This document shows positions 54,061 through 64,000 of a stretch of 64,000 bases of DNA, piece by piece (within the stretch, counting starts at the first letter, position 1; every line of letters starts with the position of its first letter). The notes under the pieces are model-generated. The model did no database searches. It saw only the letters and a program-made list of their open reading frames with translations, and was not told where the DNA came from. The position numbers were made by a program, and so were the translations under genes. Origin of the DNA: Paraphoma chrysanthemicola (Eukaryota; Ascomycota; Dothideomycetes; Pleosporales; Phaeosphaeriaceae); NCBI GenBank assembly GCA_020744225.1, contig JAGMWG010000019.1, positions 682,001 through 746,000 of the forward strand, given 5' to 3'.

Positions 54061-55550
54061 GTATCGTACTTTGATGAAAGAAATGGCAAATAAGATAAAC
54101 TATATCCAGCGTTATTGATGAACAGCAGCCGTAGCTAGTGGTTCAATTAGTTTAAAATAGTCCAGATGTGCTTGTGCCTGCGGTGATTGTGTGGCCGAAA
54201 GAGTGGGGGAGTGGGTCAGGTTGGTGAGGGGTACGCCATCGACCACTCAAATTTTCACACCATGGATCGACCCGAAAACAAACGCAATAGCGGGGTTTAC
54301 GGCACGCATGATTTGATCTAAAAATGCTGCTTCCACGGGCTACACGATAAATTTGATTTCTGCCACAGAGAATCCCACTATTGACCGAATACTTGACTTA
54401 GTCGTATTGCCCGGTTTTTCCGCGAGTCAGGGGCGCTTTTCGGCCGAACAGTTTTTGTGTCAGGTCAAGAACGACTTGTCTACAATCACGATGTTGTCGT
54501 TTGAGATGACGACAATGGTATAATGGCATGAACGAATTGCTATCCTTCCTTTGGGCGCTCACTTCTACTCTTGCATCAGACGCGTATCAATCTCAGATTC
54601 AAAGAGACCCTGCTACAACTGAGGCACTTCCAACCGCAACGTCTCATCCCAACTCAAGTACTACACGTAAAATTCGCTGTGTCGTATGCGGGAGCCTGAT
54701 TTGTGTGAAATTTCCTTGTCTCCGTAAACTTCTTTTCAGGCATCAATACTCAACAATGCGCGATCGTCCTCATATCATTCACTAGGGGTGGTTTACAGCT
54801 TCCAGGCCTTAAACCACTGAGGCCCGAATCTATTCTTGATCAAATGCTTGCTTTGGGTTACGCATATGGCTCAAAGAAATAAAATCAATAAAAAGAACCT
54901 CCCGAGTACTCGCAAGAGGTTTGATCATCATCATTTTCGCAATTTCACATCGTCAATATGCCTTCCGGCGACTTGAGATGTGGGTAGTCCGAGTCCGTTG
55001 CTCCGAGCTAGTGAATTATTCTTTATTGTTAACACATGATTATAACAAGGAGCATAATATGCCTTGAAGTTATACCTTACTATTTCAGAACTTGATAAAA
55101 CCACCATTAATTACGCCCAGGCGACTACGACGCGTGCAAGCATAATATTTGGCCTATTCACGTGCCACGCATTGAGATAATTCAGCATCTGCTGCTTGTA
55201 AAGTCCTCGCTAGCATGGAAAAAAATTAGGCGGCGCTTCTCAACCAGTCCCATGCGAAGTGACGCAGGTATCAGGACTTGCGGACGCGGTATTGCTGTGT
55301 AGCGCTACAGTGAAAGACGCTAGGCAGCGATGCAACCATGGTTCCCACCATGAACAGGTCACAACCTTCCATAGGAATGAATTCGCAAATGATCTCCTCA
55401 ATCGAGCACTACTAGCCCTTCACTTTTCGCTCTTCTTAACACTGCCCAAGACTCAACACAAACCTTCTGTTCTACCCTTTCATCCACCAAAACGCCTCAG
55501 GGTTTCCACTCCCACACGCATTCATCGTCACCAACACAATTGAGAAGTTC
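54061..55550. other. 1.5 kb intergenic region
   Basis: AT-rich in part (around 54830-55230). One open frame at 54528-54785 encodes 85 residues with five cysteines but no convincing signal peptide and is not called. No transposon or repeat was recognised. Confidence 0.4.
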
Positions 55551-56336
55551 ATGGTCATGCTCAACTTTCGCTTGAACAACTCTCAAACAGAGGGTGGAGG
55601 ACGCACTCCCACGGCAAGGAAATATCGCAAGACGCCTGCGCCAGCTACAATACCCGTCCGCGAAACCGTCTCATACCCGAAAATTAACGTCAACGTCAAC
55701 GGCAACGCATGCCTCGCGGACTGGAGGCCCTTCGAGCATTTGCTTGCCTGCGGCCATCTCATCAATACCCGACTCCCTGACCTGCCCTGTGCACCCAATT
55801 GCCATCACGTCGAGCGTCAAACCGTGGGGTTGATCACAGGAAAAGTCAACGGTAAGCTCGTCAGCGACAAAGACTTCTTCTGCGATGCGTGCACGGAGGA
55901 AGAGATTGAAGAGGAAATCCCTCATGACGTGACAGCGACGGATGCACAGAATTATAAAACGATGCAAAGGGCCGAGGAATTGAAGATGCTTGACAGGAAG
56001 AGAAGGTTTCGCGAATGTTCCATTGTAAAGGATATATACATTCCGTGTTTTGCTGACGGAAGCTTGTCGCCGCGGTATCAGCCGAATGAGAATGGACATT
56101 CGCTAGAAGTGTGCTCGCCACACACTAGTAATAACATGTTCGAGGACAAAGATATTAACTCCGAGCTCCCAGTTGACGAGCAGGAATCGAAACTCCACAT
56201 TCCGGCCCAAAAGTGTAAGGCGACCACCACGAACTTGATCGAGGAGGAGGACGAGGATGATGATGTTACCGCCGAAGCTGGTGCTGATGCTCAGGAGAGA
56301 AAGCGTCAAGGTTGCGCCAGAGATACGCAAGCTTGA
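55551..56336 (+). CDS. hypothetical cysteine/histidine-rich protein
   Basis: Single-exon gene for 261 residues, not recognised. After a basic N-terminus (RKYRKTPAPATIPVRE) there is a compact Cys/His-rich region at about residues 60-115: HLLACGHLINT, LPCAPNCHHVERQT and FFCDACTEEEIEEEIP. This spacing (CxH, CxxxCHH, CxxC) suggests a small zinc-binding fold. Downstream is a charged helix (YKTMQRAEELKMLDRKRRFREC), then an acidic low-complexity end (IEEEDEDDDVTAEAG). The start was taken at the first ATG (MVMLNFRLNN); the third codon is also ATG. There is no signal peptide or membrane segment. It probably acts in nucleus or cytosol. Confidence 0.62.
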   Translation: MVMLNFRLNNSQTEGGGRTPTARKYRKTPAPATIPVRETVSYPKINVNVNGNACLADWRPFEHLLACGHLINTRLPDLPCAPNCHHVERQTVGLITGKVNGKLVSDKDFFCDACTEEEIEEEIPHDVTATDAQNYKTMQRAEELKMLDRKRRFRECSIVKDIYIPCFADGSLSPRYQPNENGHSLEVCSPHTSNNMFEDKDINSELPVDEQESKLHIPAQKCKATTTNLIEEEDEDDDVTAEAGADAQERKRQGCARDTQA

Positions 56337-56745
56337 CGTCTCGTTAATTGCTCTAGCAAGGGACATTAAAGCATTGGGGCGAACTTAGGCTAAGAATTCG
56401 GCCATGCACCCTGCATAATAGTGCCTTAGAGAGTCACTACGTACTTCTAGTAATACAGGCTGAGAGATATTCACGTTCCAGTAAGGATAAAGTAGTGTAG
56501 TTCCCTGGAGGCTTTCAAGTATCTATTAGTGCTGTGCTACGCTTATAGGTAGATGCGGAGACCTGCAGGTACTGTTGAGCGATGAAACCCGGCTGAAAAG
56601 CAAAATCGAGCGACCGAATATGTCTTGCCTTAACTTATAGCTTGATAAGCGATAAATCCAAGATAAGAGGCAAGGCACGTACAGCAGGGCAATGTACACT
56701 TGCAGTAGTGAAGCGTACTCGACTTCCATACCTCTAACCAGAAAC
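56337..56745. other. intergenic, convergent 3' ends
   Basis: This 409 bp lies between the hypothetical Cys-rich gene and the glycosidase gene, which converge. Presumed 3' untranslated sequence; nothing else seen. Confidence 0.5.
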
Positions 56746-58820
56746 CTAATAGACCTTGAATTCCACCAACCTGACCTTCTTGCCGCTCTTTGGTGTGAAA
56801 ACCACTCGCACCTTACTACTCGTGACATCCGCCCAGCTGACCTCTGTGATGCCGTTCGCAACAGACTCGCCATATTTCGCGCCGCTTGCATCAACCCATG
56901 AATCCCCAGTAGCAACTTGAATGCGATAGCTCTCCGGCACGTCGAAACCTTGTCCTTCTTCGGCAAAGAACGCAAGATCCGCAGCGCTCGTCGAAGTACC
57001 TGCACCAAAGTCGATCTGGAACCATAGCTCCGTGGCATTGCCAACCGGTGTGCTCCAGCCATTAGCAACATCGGTCTCGGGGAAGAACCAAATACGTCCA
57101 TCGATGGACCCATAGATCGTGCGCGCATCAACACCGGTTACTGACACGCTGCCTTTAGGGAATGCAGTGGTGCTACTGAGCTGGATGGACTTTGCGATAC
57201 GACGAGTAGTGGCTGCAGGAGCTGTGCGAGAAAGTGGAACACTTAGACGAGCAAGCGTCGGCGAAGACGCAACGACTTTACCGTCGACTTCGACCTGCAA
57301 CCCTGTGGCGCCATAACGAGACCCACTTGCGTCCCATTGTACTGAAATCTCGTGACCATGGTAGATGACGCGATCGGCGCGGAAGTATGATATTGTCGAG
57401 GAATCGATCAATGGATTGACCTCCAGTACATCATCTGCGCTGGGGCGGATCCCAACAAGACCAGACAAAACGAGGTCAACGAAGCCGGAATGGAAGTAAT
57501 GTGGCGAGCGTTTCAGCCCCACAATCGGATAGCCAGTATCCGGATAGTAATCTTCTTCGAGATCAAGAATGCCTCCTCGCTCGGGGTTGTAGTGTAATTG
57601 CGCATACTGTTTCAAAAAACGTGTGTGGTCCGATGCACCTATGATACCAGTGGAAGCACCCGTAGGGTAACTATTCAGGAAATTGGCAAGACCTGAGATG
57701 ACTTGGGTCGTCTGGAAAGGCCAAGAAGGCCCGTTCCATTGGCATCTCGTTTGATGTGAGTATACGTTTTATAATGTGCTTTCTGTTATACTTACTCTGG
57801 TTGAGTACCTTCGTATCGATACTGGCGCATATAGTACTGGTAGCTTGGTTCGACCGTACGTAAGCCGTGTTCGCCGAGAAGTTCGCTACTGTTCAAAGCA
57901 TGCTTCCACGCTTCAGCATACTCGGTAGTGTCGTCTGGTAGTCCGTGGGTCCAGGGTACAAAGCCGACGAGTTCGCGGCCGCGAATGAAGTCCCAGTACT
58001 TGACGAAGTTGTTATTTTGTTGATAGCGATCGATGAAATGCTCGAAAGTCGAGTTCCAAAGCGAGTTCTGAACACGACTTTTGATGGCTGCTGCTCGAGA
58101 GTTGTAGTCTTGGACAGTACTGTCCGAACCACCCTTGAGCGCCGACAAGCTCGCAATAGCTTTCGCATTTGCGAATTGGTAGCTATTGATGCTTGGTCGA
58201 AACGAATATCCTCCAAAAAAGCCGTCCGTGCCATTTGATGCGTCAATGCTAGATATCGTGTACTCTGTCGCATCACGGATTGGCTCAACATGGTAGAGAC
58301 CCTTGGAAGTGTCGAACGAGTCGCTCCACGCGTTGAAAACAGTCTGCATCCGGTCAAGCCGCGCGATTGCGTCCGAGGCCACGCCGTCTACCAGGTATCC
58401 CTGCCAAACTGCTGCAGCCATGATTTCGGAAAATTGACGTGTATTGCTATTTGGTCCGAGGATAAAGGTCGCATAGTCTTCTTTGAAGCGCCTATCACGA
58501 CACCAGCGACCCTCCAGGAGATGAAACCCAGTCGCATCGTTCAGAGAGGCCCAGGGGTTGGTTTGCCAGCTGACGTCGTCGAGGAACTCGGTCGAGATGA
58601 AGCCATTCGCTCCAAGGTCGCGCTGATGAGCTCTGAAGATATTCCAGCGGTAGTAGTAGACATCCGTAATATCCTTGTCGCTCGACTCGAAAAAGGGGAT
58701 GCGGTCGCGATACCAGGGTGCGTCGTTGCCAAAGTATTGTTTGGCAAGAGCGTCCGCGTCGAGCAGAGCATGTGCTTGCCGCACAGAGTAGACAAATGCT
58801 AACACGCTTGCTGTCCTCAT
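56746..58820 (-). CDS. secreted six-hairpin glycosidase with C-terminal discoidin-like domain
   Basis: Exons on the minus strand are 58820-57796 and 57745-56746 (50 bp intron, GTAAGT donor), giving 674 residues. The N-terminus MRTASVLAFVYSVRQAHAL is a signal peptide. The first 470 residues look like an (alpha/alpha)6 barrel glycosidase of the MGH1/GH63-like clan: YYYRWNIFRAHQRDLG, ISTEFLDDVSWQTNPWASLNDATGFHLLEGRW, GYSFRPSINSYQFANA, VPWTHGLPDD and ECQWNGPSWPFQTTQ, the last spanning the splice. Acidic residues in FLDDVSW are candidate catalytic sites. The final 150 residues (from about 525) form a beta-sandwich like F5/8 type C or CBM32 modules: IYGSIDGRIWFFPETDVANGW, ELWFQIDFG and VRVVFTPKSGKKVRLVEFKVY. 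It probably degrades or trims oligosaccharides outside the cell; the substrate is not evident. Confidence 0.83.
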
Positions 58821-59954
58821 CTTAAGATGTCAATACTTGAATTGATAGGATAGTCCTCTCATTCTCTTGACCTTGAGACGTGCGCATGGTCGTCCTTATA
58901 CTCCTGACATACGCGCCTATGGCAAGTGCTACGAGATATTTCGTAGCGTTATGACACCATGTCCATTGCCTGCCGCAAAGAGGCAGGCGACATCGTGTGT
59001 CTGGTATGCCAATGCCCCGGTGAACGAGGATCTCTATATTGCACTACGACAATCCCGGTGGGATTTTTCTTCCACCTCGGTAAGATTTATTGCTATCGTA
59101 AAATATGGGCGGACGATGCCGGAACAAATAGTATGATTCGCCAGAATTCCTGCTCCGAGCGTTAACGGCTGTTCTATACACAGGTCATGCTGAGGTCATG
59201 CGGAGCGGAGGACATATTGAGATGCGTATCCCACCGGAGTCTTCATCAGGCGCCGTTGCTCCACATTTTCCCCGCGAATTAGCATGATCGCCAGGAGCAT
59301 ATTCCTCCGTCATCGGAAGAAAGGGAGAGCGAAGCGCCGGTTGCGACCGCAAGCACATGGATTACTCGACGAGTGAGTGGTGATACAAAGCGGAAATGCT
59401 GTAGCGGAAGGAGCGAAGCGGATGATTAACCACATGGGGCAAACGAGGCGCCACCTACAAACAAGCATCACACAACGACCCACTCGCACCACACCGTCCA
59501 AGCTTAGCAAATTGGTTCGCTGAAGCATCCGGGTTCCGACTCTCGTGGAGAATGGGAGTTCAGAAATAGGCGTGTATCCTCAATGCCGACAAACAACAAA
59601 ACGCTGCAAACGTGCTGGTCCAAATCTGACTCATGTGGAGGGCTGGATACCTTCACTATATCAGAGAGTTTAGGCCAGCTATTGCAGTATTGTGCGAGCG
59701 TCGCAATGTTAGAGTTGTGCTGACCACTACGTTCTTATTTCAAGCTCCGTGAGAGTCCGATTATCTTCGTGATGAACTTCTTCGTGCGGTAGTTCTGAGG
59801 TGCATGTAAGTTGGAGGATGGTTGGAGATTTTGGTGGCTGGAGAGATGCTCTTGCACATCTGTTAACATTGGACGTGAATGTAGTAGTCATAACGTTTTC
59901 ATTGACTTGATGTCTAAGCATTTCGCGACTAAGGATCACCGTCGTTTTCGATTT
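58821..59954. other. 1.1 kb intergenic region
   Basis: The region holds the promoter of the glycosidase gene (minus) and the 3' flank of the second rhodopsin-domain gene. No gene recognised. Confidence 0.45.
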
Positions 59955-61182
59955 TCATGTTTCATGTTTCGAGTGTATACTGATCTCGGTCGTCTTGTGT
60001 ATCATCGGCTTCAGTGGTACGTCGCTGTCCTCGCTGCGTGCTGTAGATGATCCACGCCGCTCGCTTCGCATTGTGGTGAGTGACGGCTCCATGCGACCCG
60101 TTGGACCGCTCCGTGGACCGCTCCGTGATCGTGAATCGTAGGAGTGAGGTTGCGATGACACATGCGTTTTCTGTTCTTTCCTGAAGAAGTAGTAATACAT
60201 CGATCGGGACAGACCGAGATTGGTTGCGATGATTCCGAGACATATTTCCGCCCTGCATTGTAATATTAGCTTGTCCAAGTAAGCATCATGCGCGTGCGGT
60301 ACTAACATGGCCCATATAGCAACGATGGAGTATTCGTACGCGATGTCCTTGGACTTGGAATTCAAAGTTTTCGCTCTCACAGCGGAGCACGCCGTGCACA
60401 CAAGTCCCATAGCCATCAGTGCCCAAATCGAGAATTTCTTGCGCAGAGGTAATTGGATCTCCCACATTATGGCAATAGGGAGGAGCGAGCAAATCAGATC
60501 TGTGATAATCGATAGACCTGATAAACAGTCAGTAGATGGCGGGCAAGTGCATCGACTCAGTATTGTCTCACCAGCTTGTACATAGATCGAGTAAATGCGA
60601 ACTTCTGTCGGCCAACATTGTCCGGGTTTCGCTCCACGCCAATGTGCACTGATGGGCCGACATTGGGCTAGCAGCACAATGCTAACTTCAACGCATGCTG
60701 TCACTAGGCATCCAATGACGATAGCGACAAAGATCTTCAGCTTCTTCGATGGCTTGATCCTGATGATAAGCAAGCAGACAGACGTTTTGATGAGTGCCAT
60801 GCAAGCGAACAGCACATGCTGGGCATACCCTATTCGTTGGAATCAGAATTGAATCTCTCGTTGCTCGTGTATTATATGCAGAGGTCGACTTACAGCTGTA
60901 CATATTGATGTACTGGATATCGGCTTTACTCAGATACATAGCACGCTTTCCCTTGCCCCGAGTGACGGCTTGGATCGTGAGTGCAGCTTCGACAATGGTT
61001 AAGACCATTGCCCCAGCTATGGTATAGTCGTCCCATCCTATTGCTCGCCGACCTGCTCGGGTCCATAGACGTAGAACAGTGGTGATGAATGCAAGTACGG
61101 TGAAGACCACCGAAACGACGGTAAGAGCAGGACCCTTATCGTCTTGAGTCGAGGGATCATCGCGAATATCTAGCGGAGGCAT
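59955..61182 (-). CDS. second rhodopsin-domain (Pth11/SAT5-like) membrane protein
   Basis: Exons on the minus strand are 61182-60894, 60829-60572, 60517-60307 and 60252-59955 (introns 64, 54 and 54 bp), giving 351 residues with seven predicted spans. The start is the first ATG (MPPLDIRDDPSTQDDKGPAL). Family features are TTVLRLWTRAGRRAIGWDDYTIAGAMVL after span 1, WYAQHVLFACMALIKTSVCLLIIRI, the loop cysteines in LAQCRPISAHWRGAKPGQCWPTEVR, LICSLLPIAIMWEIQLPLRKK, and a last-span block AEICLGIIATNLGLSRSMYYYFF. The hydrophilic tail is Ser/Arg-rich, with a repeated GP(R/T)SGP element. It is related in fold to the gene at 47293 but too different to be a recent tandem copy. The intron count is the same in both. 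The likely role is a surface receptor or sensor; ligand unknown. Confidence 0.85.
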
Positions 61183-62581
61183 GATTTCTTGGGTCCTGGA
61201 AGAGAATGTAGACAACTACCGAACAGGTGGAGTAGGTAGGAGGTAAATACTAGCATTGGGACTGGGTTCAACGTGTTGATCTCCATCGCTTAGTGACGAG
61301 ACAAGGCATGTACGGGGAGGGCCGATTCGAGGACGAGGGAGGAGAATACGAGAGTTGCTTTTTGGTACAAATTTGTGTTGATCTCTGCATGTAAGCTCTA
61401 GGACTCCATGACCTGCAACATGCCCCAGCGACGACGACACGCGAGATGAACGGAAACCGGATCTCAAGCGGCGAATCAAGCTGCAACGGAATGCAGGTCC
61501 TCGTCCCTGGGACAACTTGGCCTTGGCTGGTCCAGTCATGAACAGTTCCATTCGGCGCCGGTGGGGCTAGATTGGATCGTTTTGAGTCGCTACGAGCCGT
61601 GCCATGGTCTTGGTGCGACAGTGGATCAGCCCTCGGGCCGTCCATTGGAGTTCGCCATGGCATTCATTCAACCTCCGACGACTTAATTTGTCGAGTGAAC
61701 AAGCTGCAGAATGCAGGCATGCCGATCTCGTGCTGTCGTGCGAAGGGGAAGGCGTTCTTCGCTCTATCTACCTATCAAGAACAAGCGCCGGACTTGTATC
61801 CAATCAGAGTCCTTGGGGATGCGGGAAAGCGGATGTCAATTCGCTGAGCCAAGAGGAGGAGGCGGGCTGGCAAATTGCCAAGAAGGTGTCTTCATGCGAT
61901 GTCTGTGCTCCTGCAGGGCCACCTGCGTAAGATCTCGCTTAACCAGATTGTGGGCCCGTCCTCCAAGTGGTCGAGTTCGGATAACACCGAGCTTTCCATA
62001 CTTTCTTTCGCAATCAATGCCTGGCGTTCCTGCAGTGCTCGAGGATCATTTCACCCTCGCGCAAGCTGGAAGATGTCGCGGACCGATTACGCTTAAAGTT
62101 ACTGTCTTCTAAGAGTTTTTTCTTTCGCGTTTGTCGCGAGCAGAACGCTGGTAACTGGCGTAGGCGTAACATCATAAGTTACCCCGGGCTTGGTCTCAAC
62201 TGCAAACGGGACGATCGTGATCTTCACACTGGTGCGATTGGACGTTTACGCATGGTTGCGTTTTTGTGCCTGCTCCACGAAGTCTTCCACCGGTAAAATT
62301 CATCGCGCACGTTGGACCTTGCGGATTGCCGACTCGCCTCCGCTGCTGCCGAGCCCTTCCCGTCCGCCCCACGAAGCACACGAACCCCTTTCAGGCAAAT
62401 CTACAAGGTCGACCTCCATGTCCACGAGTCGTGGAAGATGATGGTCCTTGCCACTGGCAAACGACCATGAACCAAAGTGCGCCCGCATTCGCTTCTTAAC
62501 TTTCTCTCTGCCACCCTTCAGCCGCCAGGATCCTTTCGTTCGGACGGTCCGGTGGCCCTTTTGCGCTCCAAATCCGTAACC
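61183..62581. promoter_or_regulatory. divergent intergenic region
   Basis: About 1.4 kb separates the second rhodopsin-domain gene (minus) and the GMC oxidoreductase gene (plus), so both promoters lie here. Open frames at 61268-61663 and 61711-62112 show no recognised family. Confidence 0.45.
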
Positions 62582-64000
62582 ATGCGAGTGACATCCGGCC
62601 TAATCCTTACCACTCTGTTGGGTCTTGCACATGATGCCTATGCAGGTGGCTGCCAGCAAGGTAGCAGCTTCGACTTCGTATGTACCCTATGTTTACTGCG
62701 ACGTCATTGGCTGCAGCTGACCACGTTTCATAGGTCATCGTCGGAGGTGGGACCGCTGGCCTCGCGCTCGCCACTAAGCTGAGCCAGAAGTTACCCTGGG
62801 ATTGCGTGTTGGTGGTTGAGGCTGGTCCTGATGGCCGCAATGATCAAAGAATATATGTTCCTGGTCTTCGAGGAACGACATTTGGAGGGCCACTCGATTG
62901 GTTACTTCCAACTGTTCCACAACCAGCAGCGAGCAATCGCACAGTGTCTCATAATCGTGGGAAAGTGCTGGGTGGAACTTCTGCTCTCAACCTTCTGGTC
63001 TGGAATCGTGCTACTATCAAAGAGTTCAATGCTTGGGAAGAACTGGGCAATCCAGGATGGAATTGGAAAAATATGTATCCGGCCATGCTCAGGGTCGAAA
63101 ACTTCCAACGTCAGGCTGGTGAGGCCCAGTATGGAAACGAAGGCGTGGGCTATGGCGGTCCTCTCCAGATTGGCTTGATCGAAAACCCACCCCGCCATGT
63201 AAGCTCCGGCCCAGCCACGCTGAAGAATCTGGGACTACCTGGAAATCTAAACTCACTGAACGGCAACATCATCGGCGCTATGTATCAGCCAGCGATGCAA
63301 CGATTCTCCAATCACACCCGGTCCTATTCGGTTGATTACTTGCCTCGTGCTGGCAACAACCTCGTGATCATGTACAACTCCACGGTACACAAAATTAAGC
63401 TTGAAAGGAACCGTGCTGTTGGAGTTGTTCTCACTGATGGGAAGGAGATCAAGGCGAAAAAAGAAGTCATCCTCTCTGGTGGCAGTCTTCTCTCCCCTAA
63501 GATTCTCGAGCTATCGGGTATCGGTCAGAAGGCGGTTCTAGATAAAGCAGGTGTCAAGCAATTCGTGGACCTTCCAGGTGTCGGCGAAAATCTTCAAGAC
63601 CACCTTCGCATCCAGACGACTTACGAACTTAAGTCTGAGATCCTTGGCCTGGACATCCTGAAGTACAACACCACTCGTGCAGCCATCGAACTAGATCTCT
63701 GGAAGCGCGGTCAAACCTCCTTGTACCAGTACGCCGGCAGCAGCTATGGCTTCATGAAATGGAAGCAAGCCGTCGGCGACGACTCCAAGCTCCGCCAACT
63801 TGCACAACAATCCGCCGACAAGTCGAATCCCATTGACCGTAAGAAACTTGCTCTGCTGAATGACGATAACTCCGGAGCGCCTGATCTCGAGGTCGTCTTT
63901 GGCGACGGTTACATCGGCACGCGCGGCTATCCTGCCAATGGTACCGCAGGCTATGGCAAACAATACGCCTCGCTCCTCGCCGGTGTTATGCATCCTTTTG
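62582..64000 (+). CDS. secreted GMC-family FAD oxidoreductase, partial at right edge
   Basis: Exons 62582-62677 and 62734 onward (56 bp intron) give the first 454 residues; the gene runs off the window. The start MRVTSGLILTTLLGLAHDAYA is a signal peptide. The FAD-binding Rossmann motif VIVGGGTAGLALATKL lies at residues 33-48, directly after the splice. GKVLGGTSALNLLVWNRA matches GMC signature 1 and SGGSLLSPKILELSGIG matches signature 2. VDLPGVGENLQDHLRI is also diagnostic. Possible N-glycosylation sites include NRT, NHT and NST. The class includes aryl-alcohol oxidases, glucose oxidase-like enzymes and choline dehydrogenases (AA3); the substrate-defining C-terminal part with the catalytic His pair is outside the window. 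Confidence 0.9.

Noticed and set aside
53656..54093. 145-codon open frame on the plus strand
   Set aside because: It reads through the antisense strand of the tRNA-Arg gene and has no protein motif.
54528..54785. Candidate small cysteine-rich secreted protein of 85 residues
   Set aside because: The N-terminus is only weakly hydrophobic, the cysteine pattern matches nothing known, and there is no expression evidence.
60100..60130. Tandem TGGACCGCTCCG repeat
   Set aside because: It lies within the coding tail of the second rhodopsin-domain gene and simply encodes a repeated SGP(R/T) element.
1..64000. Secondary-metabolite cluster, CRISPR array or mobile element
   Set aside because: No polyketide synthase, peptide synthetase, terpene cyclase, transposase, reverse transcriptase, terminal inverted repeat or regular repeat-spacer array was seen on either strand.

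Overview
The window is a stretch of nuclear chromosome from a filamentous ascomycete (Pezizomycotina). A dothideomycete-type fungus is my best guess, but the sequence alone does not fix the class. The evidence is short spliceosomal introns (mostly 45-70 bp, GT...AG, with visible CTAAC/CTGAC-like branch sites), monocistronic genes on both strands, an intron-bearing nuclear tRNA gene, and fungal families such as a GH55 exo-beta-1,3-glucanase, Pth11/SAT5-type rhodopsin-domain membrane proteins, GMC oxidoreductase and an HDEL-terminated Lhs1-type chaperone. I found no operons, CRISPR arrays, insertion sequences or intact transposons.

Left and centre (about 2.6-46 kb) hold mostly conserved genes: a secreted sulfatase (2.6-4.5 kb, with a one-base reading-frame conflict), an F-box-like protein divergent from a tail-anchored coiled-coil protein (5.1-9.1 kb), the proteasome-type deubiquitinase Uch37/Uch2, the pseudouridine synthase Pus7, GH55 glucanase, a PLP aminotransferase, a large DUF8004-like protein, mitochondrial sideroflexin, the ER chaperone Lhs1, a PHD-finger protein, a medium-chain dehydrogenase/reductase, a single-pass membrane protein, a proline-rich protein, an ELO fatty-acid elongase with a long charged tail, and the APC/C subunit Apc10/Doc1 with a large insertion in its Doc domain.

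The right third (about 46-64 kb) is more accessory. It has two rhodopsin-domain membrane proteins, an unrecognised two-exon gene with a decayed tandem paralogue beside it, a small gene interrupted by an in-frame stop, a tRNA-Arg(UCG) gene with an intron, a cysteine-rich hypothetical protein, a secreted six-hairpin glycosidase with a C-terminal discoidin-like domain, and a secreted GMC oxidoreductase that runs off the right edge. Intergenic gaps there reach about 1.5 kb.

Exon boundaries were assigned by hand from GT/AG sites, phase and continuity of recognisable motifs; none was checked against transcripts. Functional calls rest on recognised motifs, not on database searches. I did not find a clear previously undescribed system. 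The strongest unusual items are the tandem gene/pseudogene pair at 49.5-52.0 kb, the low-complexity insertion in Apc10, the LEA-like amphipathic tail on the elongase, the cluster of sumoylation-type motifs in Pus7, and the frame conflict in the sulfatase.
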